This document shows positions 1 through 5,276 of a stretch of 5,276 nt of DNA, piece after piece. The notes beneath the pieces are model-generated. The model did not search any database. It saw nothing but the letters and a program-made list of their open reading frames with translations, and was not told the DNA's origin. The first letter of the stretch is position 1; each line of letters begins with the position of its first letter. Source of the DNA: Chloroflexota bacterium (GTDB lineage: Bacteria > Chloroflexota > Dehalococcoidia > UBA2247 > RBG-13-53-26); NCBI GenBank assembly GCA_017885485.1, contig JAFNFZ010000258.1, positions 1 through 5,276 of the forward strand, written 5' to 3'. Made by a program: the position numbers and the translations under genes.

Positions 1-60
1 GCGGCTCGACGCCCCAGTGACCCTGCCATGGGAGTATCCCTCCACAAACCCAATGGTGTC

Positions 61-80
61 ATGCCTGCGAAGGCAGGCAT
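61..80. repeat. REP-like palindromic element
   Basis: Perfect inverted repeat: arms ATGCCTGC (61-68) and GCAGGCAT (73-80) around the four-base loop GAAG. The flanks (GTC before, CCA after) and the core match the widespread class of bacterial intergenic palindromes of the form GTCATTCCTGCGAAGGCAGG..., whose translations give the familiar spurious peptides PAKAGI (forward) and PAFAGMT (reverse); both can be read here. Compared with that form, the T-to-G change in the left arm is matched by A-to-C in the right arm, so pairing is kept. No T-run follows, so it is not a canonical rho-independent terminator. Such elements are usually dispersed in many copies and may be mobilised by RAYT transposases; only one copy is visible here. 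Confidence 0.7.
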
Positions 81-124
81 CCACATGTGATGCTGGTCTC
101 TGATGCTGGACTGGTCAGAGCTCA

Positions 125-130
125 TATAGT
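125..130 (+). promoter_or_regulatory. Possible -10 hexamer for phoB-phoR
   Basis: TATAGT matches the bacterial -10 consensus TATAAT at five of six positions. It lies 18 bases before the phoB-like ATG, which would give a very short leader of about 11 bases. That fits the absence of a Shine-Dalgarno sequence in front of this ATG. There is no convincing -35 hexamer 16-18 bases upstream; that position is occupied by the second copy of TGATGCTGG. An activator-dependent promoter is possible, but the call rests on one hexamer and is weak. Confidence 0.25.
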
Positions 131-148
131 ATTCTTGGGCCAGATAAG

Positions 149-850
149 ATGGCCGGCAGAGTCCTCGTTGTCGAAGACGACCAAACACTGCGCGAAGTGC
201 TCAAGTACAACCTGAGCAGAGAGGGCTATGAGGTCCTCACCGCTCAGGACGGTATCCAGGCTCTGGAGAGGGCGCGAAGCCAGAAGCCTGATCTGGTCAT
301 CCTCGATATTATGCTTCCGCGACTAGCTGGAGATGAGGTTTGTCGCATCCTGCGCAGTGAAGCGACGGTGCCCATCCTCATACTCACTGCCAAGACCCAG
401 GAGATCGATAAGGTTGTCGGCTTGGAGTTGGGGGCTGATGACTATATGACCAAACCATTCAGTATGAGAGAGCTTCTGGCCCGCGTCCGGGCGATGCTGC
501 GTCGAGCAGACATGATGACGAGGGAGGTTATTGTCGGACAAAAGGCTCCGCCTCCACTCACGGTCGGTGACCTGGAGATCGACGCAGGCGGACGCAGGGT
601 TTCGCGTGCTGGCCTCAACATAGATTTGAGCCGCATGGAGTTCGCCCTTCTAGAATTCCTGGCCAGGAACCACGGACAGGTCTTCAGCCGTGACCGCCTG
701 CTGGAAAGGGTCTGGGGTTATGGCTACGCAGGTGACACCCGGACGGTGGACGTCCACGTCAGATGGCTGAGGCAGAAGATCGAAATTGACCCAGCACACC
801 CCCACCACATCTTGACGGTGAGGGGCGTGGGCTACAAATTCGAGGCATAG
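149..850 (+). CDS. phoB: PhoB/PhoP-family phosphate response regulator (OmpR class)
   Basis: A 233-residue DNA-binding response regulator, close to the usual 225-235 of the PhoB/PhoP group. The receiver domain covers about residues 4-119: acidic pocket Glu9-Asp10-Asp11, phosphoacceptor Asp53 in ILDIMLP, switch Thr80, and Lys102-Pro103 in the TKPF motif. A linker of about 17 residues follows, then a winged-helix domain (about 137-231) with the DTRTVDVHVRWLRQKIE recognition-helix region and the closing GVGYKF wing typical of the OmpR/PhoB class. The ATG at 149 puts the first beta strand (RVLVVEDD) at residue 4, as is normal; no good Shine-Dalgarno precedes it. The kinase gene begins 3 bases after the stop, and pstS, pstC and pstA follow, so the phosphate role rests on context as well as on family. 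PhoB~P would be expected to act at the 11-base repeats before pstS. The call as PhoB rather than another OmpR-class regulator is inferred from context. Confidence 0.93.
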   Translation: MAGRVLVVEDDQTLREVLKYNLSREGYEVLTAQDGIQALERARSQKPDLVILDIMLPRLAGDEVCRILRSEATVPILILTAKTQEIDKVVGLELGADDYMTKPFSMRELLARVRAMLRRADMMTREVIVGQKAPPPLTVGDLEIDAGGRRVSRAGLNIDLSRMEFALLEFLARNHGQVFSRDRLLERVWGYGYAGDTRTVDVHVRWLRQKIEIDPAHPHHILTVRGVGYKFEA

Positions 851-853
851 AGA

Positions 854-2602
854 ATGTTCCGCAGCATCAGATGGCGCATTGCCGCAGCCTTCGCTGTCGT
901 TGTCGTCCTCTGCATTATCGGTCTCAGCTTGTACCTGGCCCAATTCGTACGCAACGAGCACATTGACAATCTGAAGGTGCAGCTTGCCGACCAGGCCTGG
1001 ATTATTGCAGACAGCAGCACGCCGCATTTCGCAGATGATCAAACGGCTGACCTCCAGGCGCTGGCTATCCGCCTGGGCAATCTTGTCAGCGGCAGAGTCA
1101 CCATCATTGCCGGAGACGGGACTGTGCTTGGGGACTCTGAGGAAGACCCGGCCGACATGGAGAACCATAGCGGCCGGCCCGAAGTGGTGCGGGCTCTCTC
1201 TGGAGAGGTTGGCAGCAGTATCCGCCACAGTGAAACGCTGGGCCGGGACATGATGTATGTGGCTGTCCCCATAACAGCCAACAGCGCCATAGTGGGCGCC
1301 GCCAGGGTCTCTCTGCCACTGACCGCCATCAACCAGACCATTGGACACATCAACAGGGTAATTGCCGTGGCGGCAGTGATTGCGGCCGTCCTCGGCATCG
1401 TGGCTGCACTTCAGTTGACCAGGGTAACCGTGAACCCCATCAAGAAGCTGACTCAGGCGTCCAGGAAGATGGCCGAAGGAGACCTGGCCCAGGAGATCCA
1501 GGTGACCTCCAGGGACGAAGTGGGAGATCTGGCCAGGGCCTTCAACCGTATGGCCCAGAGAGTCAAGGAAACGATGGCCCTTGTCACCGCCGAGCGAGAC
1601 AAGATGGCTGTCATCCTCTCACACATGGGTGATGCCATCTTCGCTGTCGATGCCGAAGGCAGAGTGGCTACGGTCAACACAGCAGCAGAGAAGATCCTTC
1701 AGCTCTCCAGAGAAGACGCGCTGGGACACACTTTCATTGAAGTGGTGCGCGACTACGAGCTTGATGCTCTGCTTCAGCGTTGCCTCAAGAGCGGTGAGGA
1801 GCAGACAGGCCTGGTGGAGATCGGCGCCAAAAGACAGTTGCTCGGTGTCATAGTCACACCGTTCAAGGGCGAACCTGGCTGCCTAATGCTCATTCAGGAT
1901 CTCACCGAGATGCGAAAGCTCGAGACGGCAAGGCGGGATTTCATTGCCAACCTGTCCCACGAACTGCGCACGCCGATTGCCTCCCTCAAAGCCCTGACCG
2001 AGACACTGCGGGAAGGGGCCATTGACGCCCCCTCGGTGGCAGGAGATTTCCTGGACAAGATGAATACCGAGGCTGATAGACTGGCTCAGATGGCGGAGGA
2101 GCTGGGGGAGCTATCCCGTATTGAAAGCGGCGAGGCTCCTCTGAGGAAGGAATCGGTAGAAGTATCAGGTGCAGTAGCACGTGTCACAGAGAGGCTGAGG
2201 GCGCAGGCTGACAGGGCCGGCCTCCTCCTTGAAACACAGATTGAGCCGGGGTTGCCGCACATCCCGGCTGATGGAGACCGCCTGGAGCAGGTACTGCTGA
2301 ACCTGATGCATAACGCCATCAAGTTCACGCCCCCGGGCGGCAAGGTCAGCATCATGGCAAAGACAGATGGCCAGTGTCTCACCATCTCGGTAGCGGATAC
2401 CGGCGTAGGCATCTCCCCCGATGACCTGCCTCGCGTCTTCGAGCGGTTCTACAAGGCAGACCGGGCGCGGGCTGGTGGAGGCACCGGCCTTGGCCTAGCC
2501 ATCGCCAAGCACATTGTTGAAGCCCACCAGGGCAGGATCTGGGCGGAGAGCGTTGAGGGGAAGGGCTCCATTTTCAGCTTCAGCTTGCCTCTGGGTTCTT
2601 AG
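854..2602 (+). CDS. phoR: PhoR-type membrane sensor histidine kinase
   Basis: A 582-residue membrane kinase. In order: TM1 (about 9-31); an extracytoplasmic domain of about 130 residues (about 33-165); TM2 (about 168-190); HAMP (about 191-240, with PIKKLT and DEVGDLARAFNRM); PAS (about 248-350, beginning ILSHMGDAIFAVDAEGRV); HisKA with SHELRTP and phosphoacceptor His369; and HATPase (about 470-580) with N-box Asn487, G1 DTGVGI (515-520), F-box FERFYKAD and G2 GTGLGLAI (543-550). All catalytic motifs are intact. GAGG (842-845) lies 8 bases before the ATG, inside the end of phoB, and the 3-base gap indicates co-transcription. E. coli PhoR has no large external domain; this layout is closer to Bacillus PhoR (external domain, HAMP, PAS, kinase). 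In the Pho pathway the kinase phosphorylates PhoB at low phosphate, usually governed by the Pst transporter and PhoU through the PAS region. The ligand of the external domain cannot be read from the sequence. Confidence 0.92.
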   Translation: MFRSIRWRIAAAFAVVVVLCIIGLSLYLAQFVRNEHIDNLKVQLADQAWIIADSSTPHFADDQTADLQALAIRLGNLVSGRVTIIAGDGTVLGDSEEDPADMENHSGRPEVVRALSGEVGSSIRHSETLGRDMMYVAVPITANSAIVGAARVSLPLTAINQTIGHINRVIAVAAVIAAVLGIVAALQLTRVTVNPIKKLTQASRKMAEGDLAQEIQVTSRDEVGDLARAFNRMAQRVKETMALVTAERDKMAVILSHMGDAIFAVDAEGRVATVNTAAEKILQLSREDALGHTFIEVVRDYELDALLQRCLKSGEEQTGLVEIGAKRQLLGVIVTPFKGEPGCLMLIQDLTEMRKLETARRDFIANLSHELRTPIASLKALTETLREGAIDAPSVAGDFLDKMNTEADRLAQMAEELGELSRIESGEAPLRKESVEVSGAVARVTERLRAQADRAGLLLETQIEPGLPHIPADGDRLEQVLLNLMHNAIKFTPPGGKVSIMAKTDGQCLTISVADTGVGISPDDLPRVFERFYKADRARAGGGTGLGLAIAKHIVEAHQGRIWAESVEGKGSIFSFSLPLGS

Positions 2603-2624
2603 CAGGCACCCGCCTACAAAACAT

Positions 2625-2668
2625 TTAACATTGTCTTAACCAAGCCTTAAACATGCCTTAATACTGGC
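2625..2668 (+). promoter_or_regulatory. Pho box array: four 11-base direct repeats
   Basis: TTAA occurs at 2625, 2636, 2647 and 2658, exactly 11 bases apart. The units are TTAACATTGTC, TTAACCAAGCC, TTAAACATGCC and TTAATACTGGC; the spacers share a G/C-rich end. Units 1 and 4 fit the known Bacillus PhoP box TT(A/C/T)A(C/T)A fully, unit 2 at five of six positions and unit 3 less well. OmpR-class regulators such as PhoB and PhoP bind as head-to-tail dimers on 11-base repeats, so four units would hold two dimers. The array lies 54 bases upstream of the pstS ATG and downstream of the phoR stop, in an AT-rich patch unlike the surrounding GC-rich DNA. A fifth, degenerate unit at 2614 (CTACAA) is doubtful. 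I infer that this is the activation site for the pst operon. Confidence 0.75.
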
Positions 2669-2669
2669 C

Positions 2670-2678
2670 TGTTACTCT
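2670..2678 (+). promoter_or_regulatory. Possible extended -10 of the pst promoter
   Basis: TGTTACTCT has the TGn extension followed by TACTCT, which keeps the key T, A and final T of the -10 consensus. It starts just after the last 11-base repeat unit, so the repeats would take the place of the -35 element, as in PhoB-activated promoters. No normal -35 is present at 17 bases upstream. An alternative is TATTGA at 2690-2695. The assignment is tentative and depends on the Pho box call. Confidence 0.35.
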
Positions 2679-2704
2679 TTGAGCCAGAGTATTGAGAAAT
2701 GTGT

Positions 2705-2711
2705 AAGGAGG
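2705..2711 (+). promoter_or_regulatory. Strong ribosome binding site of pstS
   Basis: AAGGAGG is a near-perfect Shine-Dalgarno sequence ending 10 bases before the ATG at 2722. It is the strongest ribosome binding site in the window (phoB has none visible and pstC only AAAGGG) and fits the high expression normally needed for a binding protein. It also supports the chosen pstS start. Confidence 0.75.
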
Positions 2712-2721
2712 AAAGAAGAGA

Positions 2722-3543
2722 ATGAAGTTCAGAAGAGTGTGGTTCCTGCTACCGGCGCTGCTCGTGGTGGTGGCCCTGGTTGTGCTTGCCGGGTGTAGCA
2801 GTGGGACGTCAGGGACGATTACCGAAGGCGGCTCCACCACAGTCCAGCCTCTGGCGGAGAAGCTGGCGGCGGCATTCAAGCTGGACAATCCGGATGTTGA
2901 AGTGATCATCGGCGGCGGTGGCTCCAGCGTCGGTGTTACAGCCTGTAACGACGGCACGGTTGACATCGGAGCCATATCCAGGGAACTCAAGGCCGACGAG
3001 CCGCAGCTTGTGAAGCATCTCCTTGCCAGAGATGGCATCGCCATCGTAACCAGCCCTGGAAATCCCGTCACCGGACTGACCAAGGCTCAGGTGAGGGGCA
3101 TATTCGGCGGCACCATCACCAACTGGAGTGAGATCGGCGGACCGAACCATTCCATAACCGTGGTAGCCAGGGAGGAAGGCTCGGGCACCAGAGCGGCTTT
3201 TCAGGAGATGGTCATGGACAAACCCGATCCCGCTGTGCAGATAACCGACAAGGCCATCCTGCTACCGTCAAACGGGTCCATTAAGCAGACTGTAAAAGGA
3301 GATAAGTATGCCATTGGCTTCATCTCTATGGGCTTGGTTGACACAGATGTCAAGGCATTGGCCATAGACGGCGTGGCGGCCACTGAAGAGAATGCGAAAA
3401 GCGGAGACTACCCCATCGTCCGATCCCTGTACTTCCTGACCAAGGAGCAGCCGACAGGATTGGCTAAAGACTTCATCGACTACTGCCTGAGTTCAGAGGG
3501 ACAGGCCATCGTCTCTGATGAGGGCTATATATCAGTAGACTGA
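2722..3543 (+). CDS. pstS: Phosphate ABC transporter substrate-binding lipoprotein PstS
   Basis: Extracytoplasmic phosphate-binding protein that delivers phosphate to the PstC/PstA channel. The N-terminus is a lipoprotein signal: basic MKFRR, hydrophobic stretch about 7-22, lipobox LAGC with Cys25 as the lipidated residue. Mature motifs, in order: GSTT (37-40), GGGGSS (64-69), DIGAISR (81-87) and R-x3-SGT (Arg150, Ser154, Gly155, Thr156). The last has the same spacing as the Arg-Ser-Gly-Thr phosphate ligands of E. coli PstS. At 273 residues it is shorter than E. coli PstS (about 346) and matches the short PstS subfamily (the TIGR02136 type), in which the Ser-Arg pair in DIGxxSR is typical. 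It is preceded by a strong ribosome binding site and the 11-base repeats, and followed by pstC. A binding protein for another oxyanion is possible by fold, but the motifs and the neighbours favour phosphate. Confidence 0.95.
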   Translation: MKFRRVWFLLPALLVVVALVVLAGCSSGTSGTITEGGSTTVQPLAEKLAAAFKLDNPDVEVIIGGGGSSVGVTACNDGTVDIGAISRELKADEPQLVKHLLARDGIAIVTSPGNPVTGLTKAQVRGIFGGTITNWSEIGGPNHSITVVAREEGSGTRAAFQEMVMDKPDPAVQITDKAILLPSNGSIKQTVKGDKYAIGFISMGLVDTDVKALAIDGVAATEENAKSGDYPIVRSLYFLTKEQPTGLAKDFIDYCLSSEGQAIVSDEGYISVD

Positions 3544-3574
3544 GCGAGAAGGTCAATCCAGAATAGTGAAGTCA

Positions 3575-3609
3575 CCGGACGGGCTGCCTCAAGAGGCTAG
3601 CCGGTCCGG
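3575..3609 (+). promoter_or_regulatory. Hairpin between pstS and pstC
   Basis: Outer stem CCGGAC (3575-3580) pairs with GTCCGG (3604-3609). After a G-G mismatch (3581/3603), GGCT (3582-3585) pairs with AGCC (3599-3602). After a single bulged T (3598), GCCT (3586-3589) pairs with AGGC (3594-3597) around the loop CAAG. That gives 14 base pairs, mostly G-C. The next bases are CAAAGGGTTATC, with no U-tract, so it is not a canonical intrinsic terminator. Hairpins in this position after binding-protein genes often protect the upstream mRNA from 3' decay or reduce read-through, giving more PstS than permease; that role is inferred. The 84-base gap holds no other feature. Confidence 0.6.
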
Positions 3610-3627
3610 CAAAGGGTTATCACAAAA

Positions 3628-4497
3628 ATGAGGTCCAGATACATTACCGATCGAAGCTCGCGGGTTCTGCTGATCGTCTGTGCTTCGCTTTCCTTCGTGG
3701 TACTGCTGGGAATCGCCATATTCACCCTCAGGGAGTCCCTTCCCGCGCTCACGCAGATCGGCCTGCTGGACTTTCTCTTCGGCACGGATTGGCGTCCCAC
3801 CGATGACAAGTTCGGCATCCTGCCCATGATAGTGGGGTCATTGTCAGTGACGGCGGGGGCGTTACTGTTCGCCATTCCCCTGGGTGTCGGCTGTGCTATT
3901 CTGCTGGCCGAGGTGGCTCCTCATCGGGTTCGCCAGCTTCTGCGGCCGGCGGTAGAGCTACTGGTGGGCATCCCTTCGGTGGTCTATGGTCTGGTGGGAA
4001 TGGTCCTTGTCGTGCCCTTGATCCGCCAGATCGGGGGCCCGGGCTTCAGCGTAGCTGCCGGAGTCATCGTCCTCACAGCGATGATACTGCCAACAATTGT
4101 CAGTATCAGTGAAGATAGCATCAGGGCTGTCCCCAAGAGTCACAAAGAGGGCGCTTTGGCGCTGGGCGCCACCCACTGGCAGACCATATGGAGGGTCCTG
4201 CTCCCGGCTTCACGCTCGGGCATTGCTGCTTCCATCGTCTTGGCTATGGGCAGGGCTGTCGGTGAAGCCATGGCCATGATCATGGTCATGGGCAATGCCG
4301 TGCGCATCCCCACTTCTCCACTGGATCCGGCACGCACCCTTGCTGGAGGCATTGCGGTGGAGGTGAACTATGCCGCCGGTCTGCATCAGAGCGCGCTCTT
4401 CGCTATTGCAGTGGTCCTTTTCCTGATGATCATCGTCATCAACAGCATAGCGCTTGTAATAATGAAGAGGGGAAGTCATGCTCAGAACGTCTGCTAG
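3628..4497 (+). CDS. pstC: Phosphate ABC transporter permease PstC
   Basis: One of the two membrane subunits of the high-affinity phosphate importer, 289 residues (the family is usually about 290-320). Hydrophobic segments lie near 13-34, 65-94, 108-133, 140-160, 198-222 and 254-278, consistent with six membrane spans. The EAA loop that couples to the ATPase PstB is at about 174-195 (EGALALGATHWQ, then RVLLP). The GRAVGE motif (208-213) holds Arg209 and Glu213, matching the Arg/Glu positions that mutant work in E. coli PstC linked to transport. The start is well fixed: an in-frame TAG at 3598-3600 and no start codon between it and the ATG at 3628. The ribosome binding site is weak (AAAGGG, 11 bases upstream). 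Its end overlaps pstA by 20 bases. PstC is told from its paralogue PstA by its place directly after pstS and by its N-terminal region (the RESLPALTQIGLLDFLFGTDW part). Confidence 0.95.
   Translation: MRSRYITDRSSRVLLIVCASLSFVVLLGIAIFTLRESLPALTQIGLLDFLFGTDWRPTDDKFGILPMIVGSLSVTAGALLFAIPLGVGCAILLAEVAPHRVRQLLRPAVELLVGIPSVVYGLVGMVLVVPLIRQIGGPGFSVAAGVIVLTAMILPTIVSISEDSIRAVPKSHKEGALALGATHWQTIWRVLLPASRSGIAASIVLAMGRAVGEAMAMIMVMGNAVRIPTSPLDPARTLAGGIAVEVNYAAGLHQSALFAIAVVLFLMIIVINSIALVIMKRGSHAQNVC
4467..4472 (+). promoter_or_regulatory. Ribosome binding site of pstA inside pstC
   Basis: GAGGGG lies within the last codons of pstC and ends 5 bases before the ATG at 4478. It supports that ATG as the pstA start and the 20-base overlap with pstC, a layout typical of translational coupling that helps keep the two permease subunits in equal amounts. 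Confidence 0.55.
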
Positions 4498-5276
4498 GAG
4501 CACCCAGAAAGTCGCCCTGGTGTTAATCTGGGGAACAGGCGCTGTGGCCCTGTCTATTCTCCTGGTCATCATCGGGTACCTCTTCGTCCGAGGATTGCCG
4601 GAGATCGGCTGGTCGTTCCTCACTACCCCACCACAGGGGGGTCTATCGGGGGAAGGGGGTATCTCGACGGTCGTCGTGGCCACGATCTACCTCATCGCTC
4701 TTACCATGGCCATACTGATACCACTTGGGGTAGGGGCGGCTATTTGTCTGGCCGAGTACGCCCCGGCCAACAGGTTCACAGGCATCATTCGATATGGTAC
4801 AGAGGTGCTGGCAGGGGTGCCGTCCATAGTCTTCGGGCTCTTCGGTTTTGTATTGTTCGTCACCGCCCTGCATTTCCGCTTCTCCATCCTCTCTGGAGCC
4901 CTGACCCTGGCCTGCCTGCTACTGCCAACGCTGATCCGCACCTCGGAAGAGGCACTGAGGGCAGTACCGCGTTCGCATAGGGAGGCCGCGCTGGCCCTGG
5001 GGGCCACCAAGTGGCAGACGGTATGGCGGGTCATCCTGCCCGCAGCTCTGCCGGGGATTATCACTGGCATAATCCTGTGCATAGGGCGGGCAGTAGGAGA
5101 AACAGCCTGCCTGTACGTGACTATGGGTGGCAGCGCTGGCATGCCAGACTCGATCTTGTCCTCTGGGCGGACACTTTCAATGCACCTCTTCTACCTGGCT
5201 ATGGACACCAACGCCATCGAGAAGGCCATGGCTACAGGAGTAGTGCTGGTCGTAGTGATTGTCATCAGCAACGCCA
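4478..5276 (+). CDS. pstA: Phosphate ABC transporter permease PstA (3' end cut by the window)
   Basis: Second membrane subunit of the phosphate importer; it pairs with PstC and docks on PstB. The frame is open from the ATG at 4478 to the window edge, giving 266 residues; with a family length of about 280-300 only the C-terminal end should be missing. TM1 is near 13-37, followed by the short external stretch LPEIGWSFLTTPPQGG (40-55) typical of PstA. Further hydrophobic segments lie near 63-92, 110-131, 135-153, 190-212 and 250 onward. The EAA loop is at about 169-190 (EAALALGATKWQ, then RVILPAA), closely similar to that of PstC. GRAVGE (203-208) carries Arg204, equivalent to the transport-related Arg of E. 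coli PstA. No frameshift or internal stop is seen; the incompleteness is only the window boundary. pstB and phoU are the expected next genes. Confidence 0.94.
   Translation, partial: MLRTSARSTQKVALVLIWGTGAVALSILLVIIGYLFVRGLPEIGWSFLTTPPQGGLSGEGGISTVVVATIYLIALTMAILIPLGVGAAICLAEYAPANRFTGIIRYGTEVLAGVPSIVFGLFGFVLFVTALHFRFSILSGALTLACLLLPTLIRTSEEALRAVPRSHREAALALGATKWQTVWRVILPAALPGIITGIILCIGRAVGETACLYVTMGGSAGMPDSILSSGRTLSMHLFYLAMDTNAIEKAMATGVVLVVVIVISNA

Larger units (their letters stand above)
1..148. other. Upstream non-coding region of the phoB-like gene
   Basis: No gene is supported here. One forward frame is open from base 1 to the TGA at 88-90, a second is open to a stop at about 101-103, and the reverse strand is open from about base 62 leftward. 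None has a recognisable product, and all of them run through the palindrome at 61-80, so these open frames are not good evidence of a gene tail. Visible elements are the palindrome (61-80), two copies of TGATGCTGG (88-96 and 101-109) and a TATAGT hexamer (125-130). No TTAA-cored Pho box like the one upstream of pstS is seen. The first 60 bases could still be the end of an upstream gene; the window is too short to decide. Confidence 0.5.

Noticed and set aside
30..40. Small inverted repeat GGGA-gta-TCCC
   Set aside because: A four-base-pair stem with a three-base loop is expected by chance and is not linked to any other signal.
1..90. Forward open frame ending at TGA 88-90, possibly the tail of an upstream gene
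   Set aside because: Its last residues come from the REP palindrome, no family is recognisable, and two other frames are also open here.
650..1348. Long open frame on the - strand (232 codons) across the end of phoB and the start of phoR
   Set aside because: It lies antisense to two well-supported genes, has no recognisable domain, and its composition reads like the complement of GC-rich codons.
2581..2624. Possible terminator after phoR (GCCT...AGGC around the stop codon)
   Set aside because: The stem is only about four base pairs and has no T-run, so transcription may well read through from phoR into pstS.
4274..4285. Perfect 12-base palindrome CCATGATCATGG inside pstC
   Set aside because: It falls in a Met/Ala-rich membrane segment whose repeated ATG codons explain it, and the sequence fits normal PstC family composition.
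4210..4683. Reverse-strand open frame of 157 codons across the pstC-pstA junction
   Set aside because: The translation is rich in His, Asp and Arg with no motif, as expected for the complement of membrane-protein genes.

Overview
The window is a single, co-directional phosphate-starvation locus on the + strand: a PhoB/PhoP-type response regulator (149-850), a PhoR-type sensor histidine kinase (854-2602), a phosphate-binding lipoprotein PstS (2722-3543), the permease PstC (3628-4497) and the permease PstA (4478 to the window edge, lacking its C-terminus). The ATPase PstB and the regulator PhoU, which usually complete this operon, are not in the window and would be expected just beyond base 5276.

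Organism: the DNA is moderately GC-rich with mixed codon use. PstS has a lipobox, so it is membrane-anchored, as is usual in Gram-positive, Chloroflexi-like and other monoderm-type bacteria, and it belongs to the short PstS subfamily (about 270-300 residues). The order regulator-kinase-pstS-pstC-pstA also occurs in Dehalococcoidia and related Chloroflexi. I lean weakly to an uncultured Chloroflexi-like bacterium, but no marker gene here settles the phylum.

Layout: bases 1-148 are non-coding as far as I can tell. They hold a perfect REP-like palindrome (61-80), a duplicated 9-mer (88-109) and a possible -10 hexamer (125-130). phoB and phoR are separated by 3 bases and are surely co-transcribed. 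The 119-base gap after phoR is an AT-rich control region containing four TTAA-cored units at exactly 11-base spacing (2625-2668). This is the architecture of a Pho box array and is the clearest regulatory signal in the window. A possible extended -10 and a strong ribosome binding site for pstS follow. The 84-base pstS-pstC gap contains a long imperfect hairpin without a U-tract. pstC and pstA overlap by 20 bases.

Working model: under low phosphate PhoR phosphorylates PhoB on Asp53; PhoB~P binds the 11-base repeats and drives pstS-pstC-pstA and downstream genes; PstS captures phosphate outside the membrane and hands it to the PstC/PstA channel. The genes themselves are ordinary family members. 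The points worth following up are regulatory: the Pho box array, the pstS-pstC hairpin and the REP element.
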